This document shows, piece by piece, positions 8,234-16,197 of a DNA stretch of 44,148 nt. The notes beneath the pieces are model-generated. The model was given only the letters and a program-made list of their open reading frames with translations, was not told where the DNA came from and did no database searches. Origin of the DNA: J038 sp036734085 (GTDB lineage: Bacteria; Chloroflexota; Anaerolineae; Aggregatilineales; Phototrophicaceae). The DNA lies in contig DAIMZF010000016.1 of NCBI GenBank assembly GCA_036734085.1, positions 1 to 44,148 on the forward strand, read 5' to 3'. The translations under genes and the position numbers were made by a program. The first letter of the stretch is position 1. Each line of letters opens with the position of its first letter.

Positions 8234-9253
8234 TTAACCCCTCAGCCGGAGCGCGGCTTTATATGCGGCATAGATGACTGGGTTGTAAACATAATCCCAT
8301 GCGCCGACTGAACGCGCCACGCGCCCACCGAAGCCCCGTTTAAAGCCATACACCCCCCACAGTCCATCCGCCCGGCTTTCAAACTGGGCTTCAAGCATGG
8401 CCTCATCTGCGTCCGGGATGCCCCACAGGTCATAGTAGGCACAACCTTTTTCCCGCGCCCACTGGATTGCCTGCCATTGCACGCCGTAAGTGCCCATCAA
8501 ATTGCGCTTAACATCTGACGATGCGCCGTACAGATACCACGCGCCCGTGCCAACAGCAAAGACCATAATTCCGGCGAGCGTATCCCCTTCATGTTCCGCC
8601 ATAAATAACGCGGCGGTATCATCGGCGGCGAATAAATCGAAGGCCATCTGATAATAGCTTGCGGTATGTACGCCAAATTCATTCCGGCTTCCGGTGGTCT
8701 GCATCATGGCGGTGAATGCGCCGACATCCGCCGCCGTCCCCTGATAAAAGCGCACCCCTTTTTTGTCTCCCGTGCGGATTTTTCGCCGCGTCCCCTGGTT
8801 CATGCGTGCGAGTAGGGTGTCGTCATCCGCGTCAAGGTCAATCAAAAGGGTATTGGGCGGCTGGATGGTCTGTGGGCTAGGGCGAAAACCGAGTTGCTCA
8901 AAATCTGGCACGGGTTCATCTGTGCCGTAAATACCCGGCTCCCATTTGAGAAACCGTGCGCCGTGTGCGCGTGCGGCCTTGTGGATGGCTTGCCATAAAT
9001 CCGCCGTGTGTTGAGGCGGCGCATAAACCCCCATAGGCAGATAGGCCATCTTACCTAAGCGTAACGGCAAAGCACGGAGCAAAATCTGCGCGGCGGCGAT
9101 GATATTTTGGCCTTCATCTTGGATGCTCACGCGCACAACTTCCCAACTAAAAGCGGCCTTAAGTTGCCCCCATGCATAAAGTTGCAGGGCATGGGCGCGG
9201 GGTTGGGCACGGACGAATGAATCCCATTGTTGGGGTGTAACTGTCGTTTGCAT
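8234..9253 (-). CDS. FemAB-type aminoacyltransferase / GNAT-fold protein (copy 2)
   Basis: Protein of 339 aa paralogous to the downstream gene: N-terminal ALQLYAWGQLKAAF, central MNQGTRRKIRTGDKKGV, then YDLWGIPD and GVYGFKRGFGGRV. It is the first gene of the operon copy 2, copy 1, hydrolase 2, hydrolase 1. In staphylococci, pairs of Fem proteins add successive residues of the interpeptide bridge, so a pair here may build a two-step bridge; this is inference. The start codon at 9253 has only a weak AGAAAG upstream. The N-terminal sequence aligns with family members from residue 1, so the start is acceptable. Confidence 0.78.
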   Translation of the reverse strand: MQTTVTPQQWDSFVRAQPRAHALQLYAWGQLKAAFSWEVVRVSIQDEGQNIIAAAQILLRALPLRLGKMAYLPMGVYAPPQHTADLWQAIHKAARAHGARFLKWEPGIYGTDEPVPDFEQLGFRPSPQTIQPPNTLLIDLDADDDTLLARMNQGTRRKIRTGDKKGVRFYQGTAADVGAFTAMMQTTGSRNEFGVHTASYYQMAFDLFAADDTAALFMAEHEGDTLAGIMVFAVGTGAWYLYGASSDVKRNLMGTYGVQWQAIQWAREKGCAYYDLWGIPDADEAMLEAQFESRADGLWGVYGFKRGFGGRVARSVGAWDYVYNPVIYAAYKAALRLRG

Positions 9254-9568
9254 CAGCGTGACGCTTTCTGGTTGGTGGACTGACCAACAATCAGCTTACA
9301 AAAAGGCGGGTGATAAAAACAATACGCAATCATGCCGATTGCCACATGATTGCAGTACGGTTGCTCCACGCATCTGTTTTTGCCCTGTCAAAACGATAAA
9401 TAATACACCCAGCGTACTAACATTTACGGGCACAATATTAAATGAACGAAACGGTTCAGATGTGCTTAAATAAGCAGATTAACCTTGTTCGGCGGGTCTT
9501 TCGGATGGGGGTACGATGTGCTACAATCCGTCGGAGTGGGGTTTGTTTCATCAAATCTGCCTAAATTA
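9254..9568. other. Intergenic region between divergent fem operon and nuo operon
   Basis: More than 300 bases with no convincing gene. It contains a small hairpin GTTGGT/ACCAAC (9271-9276, 9283-9288) in the expected fem leader, the 9-bp inverted repeat listed separately at 9326-9353, and a minus-strand TTGACA (9391-9386) without a good -10 box. A 71-codon open frame at 9258-9473 has no ribosome binding site or protein-like composition. Confidence 0.6.
9326..9353. promoter_or_regulatory. Perfect 9-bp inverted repeat upstream of the fem operon
   Basis: GCAATCATG (9326-9334) and CATGATTGC (9345-9353) are exact reverse complements with a 10-bp spacer, and the spacer itself contains GATTGC again. 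The spacing between half-site centres is about two helical turns, fitting a dimeric regulator. It lies about 75 bp upstream of the first fem start codon. It could instead be an RNA hairpin. Confidence 0.35.
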
Positions 9569-9597
9569 TTGCGGGCTTGGGCTGGTAATGCTATACT
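9569..9597 (+). promoter_or_regulatory. Promoter of the nuo operon (extended -10)
   Basis: TTGCGG (9569-9574), 17-bp spacer, TATACT (9592-9597) with the extended -10 TGc just before. The expected start is near 9604, giving a leader of about 75 nt before nuoA. The leader carries GGGAG at 9663-9667; its GGAG can pair with CTCC at 9674-9677 directly before the ATG. Confidence 0.65.
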
Positions 9598-9677
9598 AAC
9601 CACGCTTGTGATAAAGGGCGCAATCACTTTGCAATATGTCTTGAGATGTTAGTCACTTTCGCGGGAGTAAACGCTCC

Positions 9678-10040
9678 ATGGATGTTTTAAACGAATGGGC
9701 TTTTATCGGTGTCTTCTTTGTGTTGGCACCTCTATTGCCCACGCTTCCTATTGTGCTGGGCAGTGTCTTTAGCCCGAATAAGCCGAATGCCATCAAACAA
9801 GCTACCTACGAATGTGGTGTAGAAACGGTGGGGGATACGTGGGTTCAGTTTAAGGTGCAATACTATATCTACGGCTTGATTTTCCTAATCTTTGACGTGG
9901 AAATGGTGTTCCTGTTCCCTTGGGCGGTTGCCTACGGTCAGCTATCGTGGTTCGGCTTTGCCGCCGGTTTCTTGTTTATCTTCCTGCTGACTGATGCGTT
10001 ACTTTACGCCTGGCGTAAAGACGCGCTGAAATGGGTGTAA
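9678..10040 (+). CDS. nuoA: NADH-quinone oxidoreductase subunit A
   Basis: Membrane subunit of 120 aa with three transmembrane helices. The family signature YECGVETVGDTWVQFKVQYY (about 44-63) followed by FLIFDVEMVFLFPWA is present, including the loop cysteine C46 used to follow active/deactive states in mitochondrial ND3. First gene of the operon with GGGAG 10 bp upstream. NuoA sits at the junction of membrane and peripheral arm next to NuoH and NuoB. Unusually it is followed directly by nuoH, not by nuoB-C-D. Confidence 0.95.
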   Translation: MDVLNEWAFIGVFFVLAPLLPTLPIVLGSVFSPNKPNAIKQATYECGVETVGDTWVQFKVQYYIYGLIFLIFDVEMVFLFPWAVAYGQLSWFGFAAGFLFIFLLTDALLYAWRKDALKWV

Positions 10041-10051
10041 AGGGGTAGCGG

Positions 10052-11266
10052 ATGCAGTGTGAAAATATCATCAACACGTTTGCACCGTGTCTCTCTCGTT
10101 CGCTCGGCGTGCCGATTGAGATAGCAAACTTTTTAAGCGTGTTTTTGGGTGTTGTCCTGGTGGCGACCTTTCCGCTTTTGGTCACCATCTTATTGATTTG
10201 GGTGGAACGTAAATTCGCCGCCCGTGTGCAAGACCGCATCGGCCCCAACCGTGTTGGCACATTTGGGTTGCTCCAGCCGATTGCGGATGTGGTGAAGTTG
10301 CTTGGTAAAGAGAACATTACCCCTGCGGGCGCGGATAAGCTGATTTATCATGCCGCGCCGGTTGTCAGCGTGATGTCCGTGTTGCTCATCTGGGCGGTTA
10401 TCCCGCTAACGCCGATTCATGTCGGTGTGGATTTAAGCATCGGGGCGCTGTACGTCATCGCGGTGGGGTCTTTGGGCACATTGGCTGTTATTTTAGCGGC
10501 GTGGTCTAGCAATAACAAATATGCGTTGCTCGGTGCGTTTCGTGTCGTCGCCCAGTTGATTAGCTACGAAGTGCCGTTGGCTCTGGCTCTGCTCATCCCT
10601 GTGATGTTGGCGGGTACGATGAGTATGGTAGGCATCGTAGAAGCTCAGGCCGGGATGTGGTTTGTGTTCAGTGCGCCCATTGCGGCGCTTTTGTTTTTTA
10701 TATCCGCACAAGCGGAAACAGGCCGCGCACCCTTCGACTTACTCGAAGCTGAATCCGAGTTGGTAGCTGGCTTTAATATTGAATACTCCGGCATGAAGTT
10801 TGCGATGTTCTTCGCAGGCGAATTTATGCACGTTTTTACGAACGGGGTGCTGATGTCGGTTTTGTTCACGGGTGGCTACATTGGCCCGTTTACCGACCAG
10901 ATTCCGTTGTTGGGGCTGTTTTATCTGCTACTTAAGGCGTCATTCTGGTACTTCCTGTCGCTCTTGATGCGGAATGCACTCCCCCGTGTGCGGATTGACC
11001 AACTGATGATTTTTAACTGGTTATTCCTTGTGCCGGTGGCCGTCGTTAACGTCCTGATCACCGCGCTGTTGCTGATGATCGTGCGTGAGGCTGGCCTTGC
11101 ACCCAATAATCCGCAGAACTTTGTGGATAATATCCCGCAGACTGCAATTCTGTTTTTGGGGAATGTGCTGTTGTTTGTCGGTATTTTAACCATCATGCGA
11201 AACCGCTTCCGCCGGGAGCGGATGAGCGAACAGGGCGACTTTTTACCGGCTACAGCAGGTGATTAG
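10052..11266 (+). CDS. nuoH: NADH-quinone oxidoreductase subunit H
   Basis: Subunit of 404 aa, longer than the usual 320-340, with about 15-25 extra residues at each end. It forms much of the quinone chamber. Conserved stretches seen are ERKFAARVQDRIGPNRVG (about 52-69), the AETGRAPFDLLEAESELVAGF loop (about 222-242) and RVRIDQLMIFNW (about 316-327), all with the charged residues expected of the E-channel. It starts 11 bp after nuoA. Quinone-binding partners NuoB and NuoD are not in the cluster. Confidence 0.95.
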   Translation: MQCENIINTFAPCLSRSLGVPIEIANFLSVFLGVVLVATFPLLVTILLIWVERKFAARVQDRIGPNRVGTFGLLQPIADVVKLLGKENITPAGADKLIYHAAPVVSVMSVLLIWAVIPLTPIHVGVDLSIGALYVIAVGSLGTLAVILAAWSSNNKYALLGAFRVVAQLISYEVPLALALLIPVMLAGTMSMVGIVEAQAGMWFVFSAPIAALLFFISAQAETGRAPFDLLEAESELVAGFNIEYSGMKFAMFFAGEFMHVFTNGVLMSVLFTGGYIGPFTDQIPLLGLFYLLLKASFWYFLSLLMRNALPRVRIDQLMIFNWLFLVPVAVVNVLITALLLMIVREAGLAPNNPQNFVDNIPQTAILFLGNVLLFVGILTIMRNRFRRERMSEQGDFLPATAGD

Positions 11267-11277
11267 AGAGGCTGACG

Positions 11278-11796
11278 ATGACATTCAATGACTTGGGCTG
11301 GGAGGCAATCGCCTTTGGCCTCTTTACGATACTCACGCTGGGCGGTGCGATTGGTGTTGTGGTTAGCCGCAACCTTGTGCGTGGTGCGGTGTGGCTGGTG
11401 GTGAGTTTGTTCGGTGTGGCGGGCTTCTTTGTCTTGCTCAGCGCGCCATTTTTGGCGGCGGTGCAGGTGCTGGTCTACATCGGCGCGATTGGTATTTTGT
11501 TCACCTTCGCGGTGATGTTAACGCGCAGTATGACGAATATCACCGAGCGTTTTAATAAACAGATTTGGTTATCCGCTTTGGCTGTTGTGACGTTGTTCGC
11601 GCTGATTTTGGTCGCTGTCGTCCTGCCTTTATGGGGGGAAGTACGCGAGCCACTTTCCAGCGTGGTTGGCACAACGGAAGATTTAGGGGTAGCACTGGTG
11701 AGTGGCGATCAGTATGTATTGCCGTTTGAAGTCGCCTCTATTCTGCTGACGGCGGCGATGATTGGGGCCATTGTCATCGCTCGCGAAGACAACTAA
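11278..11796 (+). CDS. nuoJ: NADH-quinone oxidoreductase subunit J
   Basis: Membrane subunit of 172 aa with five predicted helices. GGAIGVVVSRNLVRGAVWLV and the VQVLVYIGAIGILFTFAVML helix (about 62-81) match the NuoJ family; the latter is the helix that forms a pi-bulge in the known structures. It begins 11 bp after nuoH. Confidence 0.95.
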   Translation: MTFNDLGWEAIAFGLFTILTLGGAIGVVVSRNLVRGAVWLVVSLFGVAGFFVLLSAPFLAAVQVLVYIGAIGILFTFAVMLTRSMTNITERFNKQIWLSALAVVTLFALILVAVVLPLWGEVREPLSSVVGTTEDLGVALVSGDQYVLPFEVASILLTAAMIGAIVIAREDN

Positions 11797-11815
11797 CGGA
11801 AGGGACGAGCAGAAC

Positions 11816-12130
11816 ATGATACCCCCGCTTTGGATGTTCTTGACAGTAGCCGCCGCCTTGTTTTGTATTGGTGCGTTTGGCGTGTTGGCACGTAAGAATG
11901 CGGTTGCTGTTTTGATGAGTGTGGAGTTGATGCTTAATGCGGTCAACATTAACCTTGTCGCTTTTTGGCGCTTTAACGAGACTATGCCCAGTATGACCGG
12001 GCAAGCCTTCGCCGCCTTTGTGTTTGTGGTGGCGGCGGCGGAAGCGGCGGTGGGACTGGCGATTATTATTGCCGTGTACCGCAGTCGGCAGTCCGTTATC
12101 GTCGAAGATGTTGACATGCTGAGATGGTAA
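11816..12130 (+). CDS. nuoK: NADH-quinone oxidoreductase subunit K
   Basis: Membrane subunit of 104 aa with three helices. MSVELMLNAVNINLVAF holds the first conserved glutamate and the AAAEAAVGLAIIIAVYR helix the second, both needed for proton transfer. I chose the ATG at 11816, with GGAAGGGACGAG upstream; an earlier in-frame start at 11762 would overlap nuoJ and add 18 residues not found in the family. 19 bp gap after nuoJ. Confidence 0.94.
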   Translation: MIPPLWMFLTVAAALFCIGAFGVLARKNAVAVLMSVELMLNAVNINLVAFWRFNETMPSMTGQAFAAFVFVVAAAEAAVGLAIIIAVYRSRQSVIVEDVDMLRW

Positions 12131-12142
12131 AGGTTAGCGTGC

Positions 12143-14563
12143 ATGGTTAATTTCAGCGACATCAATTATTTGCCCTGGTTAATCCCGGTGGGGCCGTTAC
12201 TGGCTTTCTTGATTATCACATTAATCACGAACCGTAGCCGCCTTGTTCCGGCGACTGACCACCACGAATACGGCGGGCATCATCCCGATTATGACGGCAT
12301 GGACGTTCCGGTGGTGACACCACAAAGCCGCGTCCTGAGCATCATCGTCGGCATGGCGGGTGCTGTTGCCGCCTGGGTGATGAGCCTTGTTGTTTTCTTT
12401 GAGGCCATCAGCATTAATCAATTTGGCCTTGATGACCGGATTTTCTCTAGTGCGGTAGACTGGCTCAGCGTTGGGCTGGAAGTCTTCCGTATGGGGGTTC
12501 TGGTAGACCCACTGACGGCGGTCATGTTATTTATGGTGCCGTTGGCGGTGGTGTGTATCTTCATCTATAGTATCGGCTACATGGCACACGATCCGCGTCA
12601 GGCGCGGTTCTTCAGCCTTATTTCGCTGTTTGCAGGTGCTATGCTCACTTTGGTGGTAGCGGATAACCTTCTGCTACTGTTTGTGGGCTGGGAAGTCATG
12701 GGTTTGTGTTCATACATGCTCATTGGCTTCTGGTTCGAGAAGAAAAGCGCCTACAACGCCGCGATTAAAGCGTTTACCGTGACCCGTGTTGCTGATGTCA
12801 TTATGTTACTTGGCATCGCTTATTTATACACCTTGTCCTACGACTTTTACGGTTTCGGGACTTTGAACTTCCGCGAAGTGCTTTATAACGCGGAATTCCT
12901 GGACTTTGCCGCCAGTACCAACGCCATCATCTTTGGCGGGTTGGGGCTTAGCGCGGCAGGACTGATTGGTATTTTCCTGATTATCGGCACCATCGGCAAA
13001 TCAGCACAGTTCCCGTTCCACGTCTGGTTGCCGGACGCGATGGAAGGCCCCACGCCTGTTAGCGCGATGATTCACGCGGCGGCGATGGTTTCCGCCGGTA
13101 TTTATGCCATCGTGCGGATGTATCCGTTGTTTGAGGCAGGCGGGCATCCGCATAATGGCGAAATGACTGCGCCTCTGCTATTGATGGCGGTGGTGGGTGG
13201 CTTTACCGCGTTGTTCGCCGCGACGATTGCTATTACACAGAATGATGTTAAGCGTGTACTGGCCTATTCCACAATTTCCCAGCTTGGGTTTATGATGGCG
13301 GCGTTGGGCATCGGGGCTTATATCGCGGCTTTCTTCCACCTTATTACGCACGCCTTCTTCAAGGCTCTGCTATTTATGGCATCTGGCTCCGTCATCCACG
13401 CGATGGAACATGGTGAGCATCACGTTCATGAGCATCATCATGAACATGGACATGACGACCACCACAGCCACGACCACCATAGTCATGATGAAGAGCATCC
13501 TGTAGAAGTACATGAAGATGAAGAATATCTGGAGTATCCCCGTAGTCGTCTGGATGACCAGCCGTTTGACCCCCAAGATATGATGAACATGGGCGGATTG
13601 AAAGATCGCATCCCGGTGACGGCGCTCACATTCATTATCGGGGGTATCTCATTGGCGGGCTTCCCGTTGATTACGGCGGGCTTCTGGTCAAAAGATGAGA
13701 TTCTCGCGGATGCGTGGTACATCTTCCAGGATTACTCGAGTGGTATTCACTTCTACGTTTTTGTGATGTTAGGCATTGCCGCCTTCCTCACGGCGTTCTA
13801 TACGGCGCGTCAACTCTGCTTGACCTTCCTGGGTGAACCGCGTACCGAAGAAGCCAAGCACGCCGGACTCGGCGGGCCGCGTAATGTGGTTAGCATTACC
13901 ATGCAACTCCCCTTGATTATTCTGGCGTTCTTCGCAATCTTTGCGGGGTTTGTGGGTGTGCCGCCGGAATTCCCCATCTTCGGGGCAGTTCTAGCGCCCA
14001 ATGGCAACCCCTTCTTCGACTTTGTGAAGTATTCGCTCCTGCCGGAAATCCAACCGGGCAAGCCGCCGTTTAACTGGATTCCTGTATTGGTGTCCTTTGG
14101 GGTAGCGCTAGGGGGCTTGGGCTTGGGCTACCTGATGTATGGACGCAACCCATTAAAAGCGGGCGAAGAAGACCCGATGAAGCGCATCCTTGCGCCGGGC
14201 ATTTATACATTACTACAGAATAAGTACTATATCGACGAACTCTATCAAATCATTTTCGTCCGTCCGTCGCAGTGGTTCTCCCGCGTTGTGGTGAGCACCT
14301 TCATTGATAAGGGCATCATCGACGGGTTTATTCACCTGATGGCAGTAGCGGGCAACTTCACCGGTGACTTGCTGAAGGCCTTCAACCTGTGGTTGATTGA
14401 TGGCGTGGGTGATGGGATTTCGCAGGGTGTCGGGCACTTTGGCGTATGGTTGCGCCGTGTGCAGACCGGGCGCGTGCAACAGTACCTCATCTTGGTTCTG
14501 CTGGCCGCGCTGATTATCGGCTTTGTTTTGGTTGTATCTACCAGCCTTGCGGCTGGTGGCTAG
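12143..14563 (+). CDS. nuoL: NADH-quinone oxidoreductase subunit L, extended form
   Basis: Distal antiporter-like subunit of 806 aa, against about 610-660 in most bacteria. The channel residues are present: E184 (GWE), K286 (TM7), K370 and K407 (TM12). Two additions explain much of the extra length. First, residues 419-458 form a His/Asp/Glu-rich loop with 18 histidines between the TM12 and TM13 equivalents, followed by an acidic linker to MGGL at 483. Second, the lateral amphipathic-helix region between the last two membrane helices (about 695-780) is roughly 25-30 residues longer than I expect, and shows a near-repeat (IDKGIIDGF at 721, IDGVGDGI at 752). An extended lateral helix is the hallmark of complex I forms carrying a fourth pumping subunit. 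The N-terminal loop (31-60) is also polar and His-containing. Confidence 0.94.
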   Translation: MVNFSDINYLPWLIPVGPLLAFLIITLITNRSRLVPATDHHEYGGHHPDYDGMDVPVVTPQSRVLSIIVGMAGAVAAWVMSLVVFFEAISINQFGLDDRIFSSAVDWLSVGLEVFRMGVLVDPLTAVMLFMVPLAVVCIFIYSIGYMAHDPRQARFFSLISLFAGAMLTLVVADNLLLLFVGWEVMGLCSYMLIGFWFEKKSAYNAAIKAFTVTRVADVIMLLGIAYLYTLSYDFYGFGTLNFREVLYNAEFLDFAASTNAIIFGGLGLSAAGLIGIFLIIGTIGKSAQFPFHVWLPDAMEGPTPVSAMIHAAAMVSAGIYAIVRMYPLFEAGGHPHNGEMTAPLLLMAVVGGFTALFAATIAITQNDVKRVLAYSTISQLGFMMAALGIGAYIAAFFHLITHAFFKALLFMASGSVIHAMEHGEHHVHEHHHEHGHDDHHSHDHHSHDEEHPVEVHEDEEYLEYPRSRLDDQPFDPQDMMNMGGLKDRIPVTALTFIIGGISLAGFPLITAGFWSKDEILADAWYIFQDYSSGIHFYVFVMLGIAAFLTAFYTARQLCLTFLGEPRTEEAKHAGLGGPRNVVSITMQLPLIILAFFAIFAGFVGVPPEFPIFGAVLAPNGNPFFDFVKYSLLPEIQPGKPPFNWIPVLVSFGVALGGLGLGYLMYGRNPLKAGEEDPMKRILAPGIYTLLQNKYYIDELYQIIFVRPSQWFSRVVVSTFIDKGIIDGFIHLMAVAGNFTGDLLKAFNLWLIDGVGDGISQGVGHFGVWLRRVQTGRVQQYLILVLLAALIIGFVLVVSTSLAAGG

Positions 14564-14583
14564 GCGGGGGAGTGTAGGGTTTT

Positions 14584-16182
14584 ATGCAAACGCTTGATGT
14601 ATTCGGCCTTGACCCGCTATCCGTGCTTATCGTCGCTCCGGCGTTGGGTGCGTTGCTGGTCATCGCGTTGCCAAATAACAATAAATGGTTAGCGCGTTGG
14701 GTGTCGCTGGCAATTTCGCTGGGGATTGGCGTATTAGCGACCATTGTCTTTTTTGAATATGACCGCACGGTGCCGGGCTATCAATTTGTCTCTGAGGTGG
14801 AATGGTTTAGCCTAATTGGTGCGTCGTGGCATGTAGGCATTGATGGCATCAGTGCCTCTATGGTATTGCTAACGGCCATTCTTGTTCCATTGGCTATTTT
14901 AATCAGTTGGGAAGTTGAAGACCGTGCGAAGATACATCTCGCCTTGCTCCTGTTCTTCGAGACAGGCTTGATGGGTGTTTTTGTCGCGCAGGACTTGATG
15001 ATTTTCTTCTTATTCTATGAACTCAGCCTTGTGCCCATTTACTTCTTGATTAGCGAGTGGGGCGGGTCTAACCGTAAATACGCCTCGACCAAGTTCTTCA
15101 TCTACTCGATGGGCGGTACGCTGGGCATGTTGTTAGCCACTCAGCTTATCGGCTGGACGGCTGGCACATTTGACATCGCCACGTTATCGGTCATTTGGCC
15201 TGCGGGTGAATACGCCAACGATGGCTTGTTCTTGGGCGCGAATGTTGGCACCATCAAGGCACTGACGTTCATCGGCTTTTTTGTCGCATTCTGTATTAAA
15301 GTCCCCGTGTGGCCGTTCCATACATGGCTACCGGATGCACACGGTGAAGCACCGACGGCAGGCTCTATGTTGCTGGCAGGGGTTATGCTCAAGCTAGGCG
15401 CTTATGGCTTCATCCGTCTGGTTATCCCGTTCTTCCCGGATGTGTGGGTGTCGCAAATGGACATCTTCGGTCTGACCTTTACAGTGGCGGGTTTCTTTGC
15501 ATTTTTGGCGATGCTCGGCATCGTTTTAGGCGCGTTCGCCGCGTTTGGTCAAAACGATATTAAACGGTTGGTTGCGTATAGCTCGGTGAATCACATGGGG
15601 TTTGTCGCGCTGGGCATTGCCGCGATGGCAGTCGCTTATGGTCAGATGTATGTGGACGGGCTGACCGAGTTCGGGCAGGATGGCATCATCGCCGGGAACG
15701 GCGCGGTTTTGCAGATGTTTAATCATGGCCTTAGCTCTGCCGGGATGTTCTTGTTGGCAGGCGCAATCTATCACAAGACGCACACCCGCGACTTACGCGA
15801 ATATGGCGGCCTGTGGGTTAAAGCCCCCATCTATGGCGGCATCTTTATCTTCACCAGTATGGCGAGCTTGGGCTTGCCGGGCTTAAATGGTTTTGTGAGT
15901 GAATTCCTTGTGGTGCGTGGTAGCTGGCCGGTCTTCACGGTGTTAACGGCTGTGTCGATGGTTGGTCTGCTGTTTACCGGCGCTTACATCCTCAAGGGCA
16001 TCCGCGCTACATTACATGGCCCATTCAATATGAAATGGCGGGATACCCGCCTCGAAATCGAACTGCGTGAGGTTGTCGCCATTGCGCCCTTAATGGTGCT
16101 AATGCTGTTGACTGGTATCTTCCCGAATTGGATTTTACCTGTCATCAACGACTCGATTACGCGGATGATGAACGGATTTTAA
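14584..16182 (+). CDS. nuoM: NADH-quinone oxidoreductase subunit M, canonical copy
   Basis: Antiporter-like subunit of 532 aa. All pumping residues are present: E146 in FLFYELSLVP (TM5), K239 in CIKVPVWPFHTWLPDAH (TM7), K270 in VMLKLGAYG (TM8) and the TM12 glutamate in NGFVSEF. Length is close to the usual 500-510. It is the first of two adjacent NuoM genes and is the closer match to the standard family. It starts 20 bp after nuoL. Confidence 0.95.
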   Translation: MQTLDVFGLDPLSVLIVAPALGALLVIALPNNNKWLARWVSLAISLGIGVLATIVFFEYDRTVPGYQFVSEVEWFSLIGASWHVGIDGISASMVLLTAILVPLAILISWEVEDRAKIHLALLLFFETGLMGVFVAQDLMIFFLFYELSLVPIYFLISEWGGSNRKYASTKFFIYSMGGTLGMLLATQLIGWTAGTFDIATLSVIWPAGEYANDGLFLGANVGTIKALTFIGFFVAFCIKVPVWPFHTWLPDAHGEAPTAGSMLLAGVMLKLGAYGFIRLVIPFFPDVWVSQMDIFGLTFTVAGFFAFLAMLGIVLGAFAAFGQNDIKRLVAYSSVNHMGFVALGIAAMAVAYGQMYVDGLTEFGQDGIIAGNGAVLQMFNHGLSSAGMFLLAGAIYHKTHTRDLREYGGLWVKAPIYGGIFIFTSMASLGLPGLNGFVSEFLVVRGSWPVFTVLTAVSMVGLLFTGAYILKGIRATLHGPFNMKWRDTRLEIELREVVAIAPLMVLMLLTGIFPNWILPVINDSITRMMNGF

Positions 16183-16197
16183 CAGGATAGGATAGAG

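Noticed and set aside
9258..9473. 71-codon open frame in the fem-nuo intergenic region
   Set aside because: No ribosome binding site, composition not protein-like, and it overlaps the inverted repeat and likely promoter signals.
13397..13516. His-rich stretch in nuoL as a tandem DNA repeat or CRISPR-like array
   Set aside because: The CAT/CAC codons vary and no fixed unit or spacer length exists; it is coding sequence.
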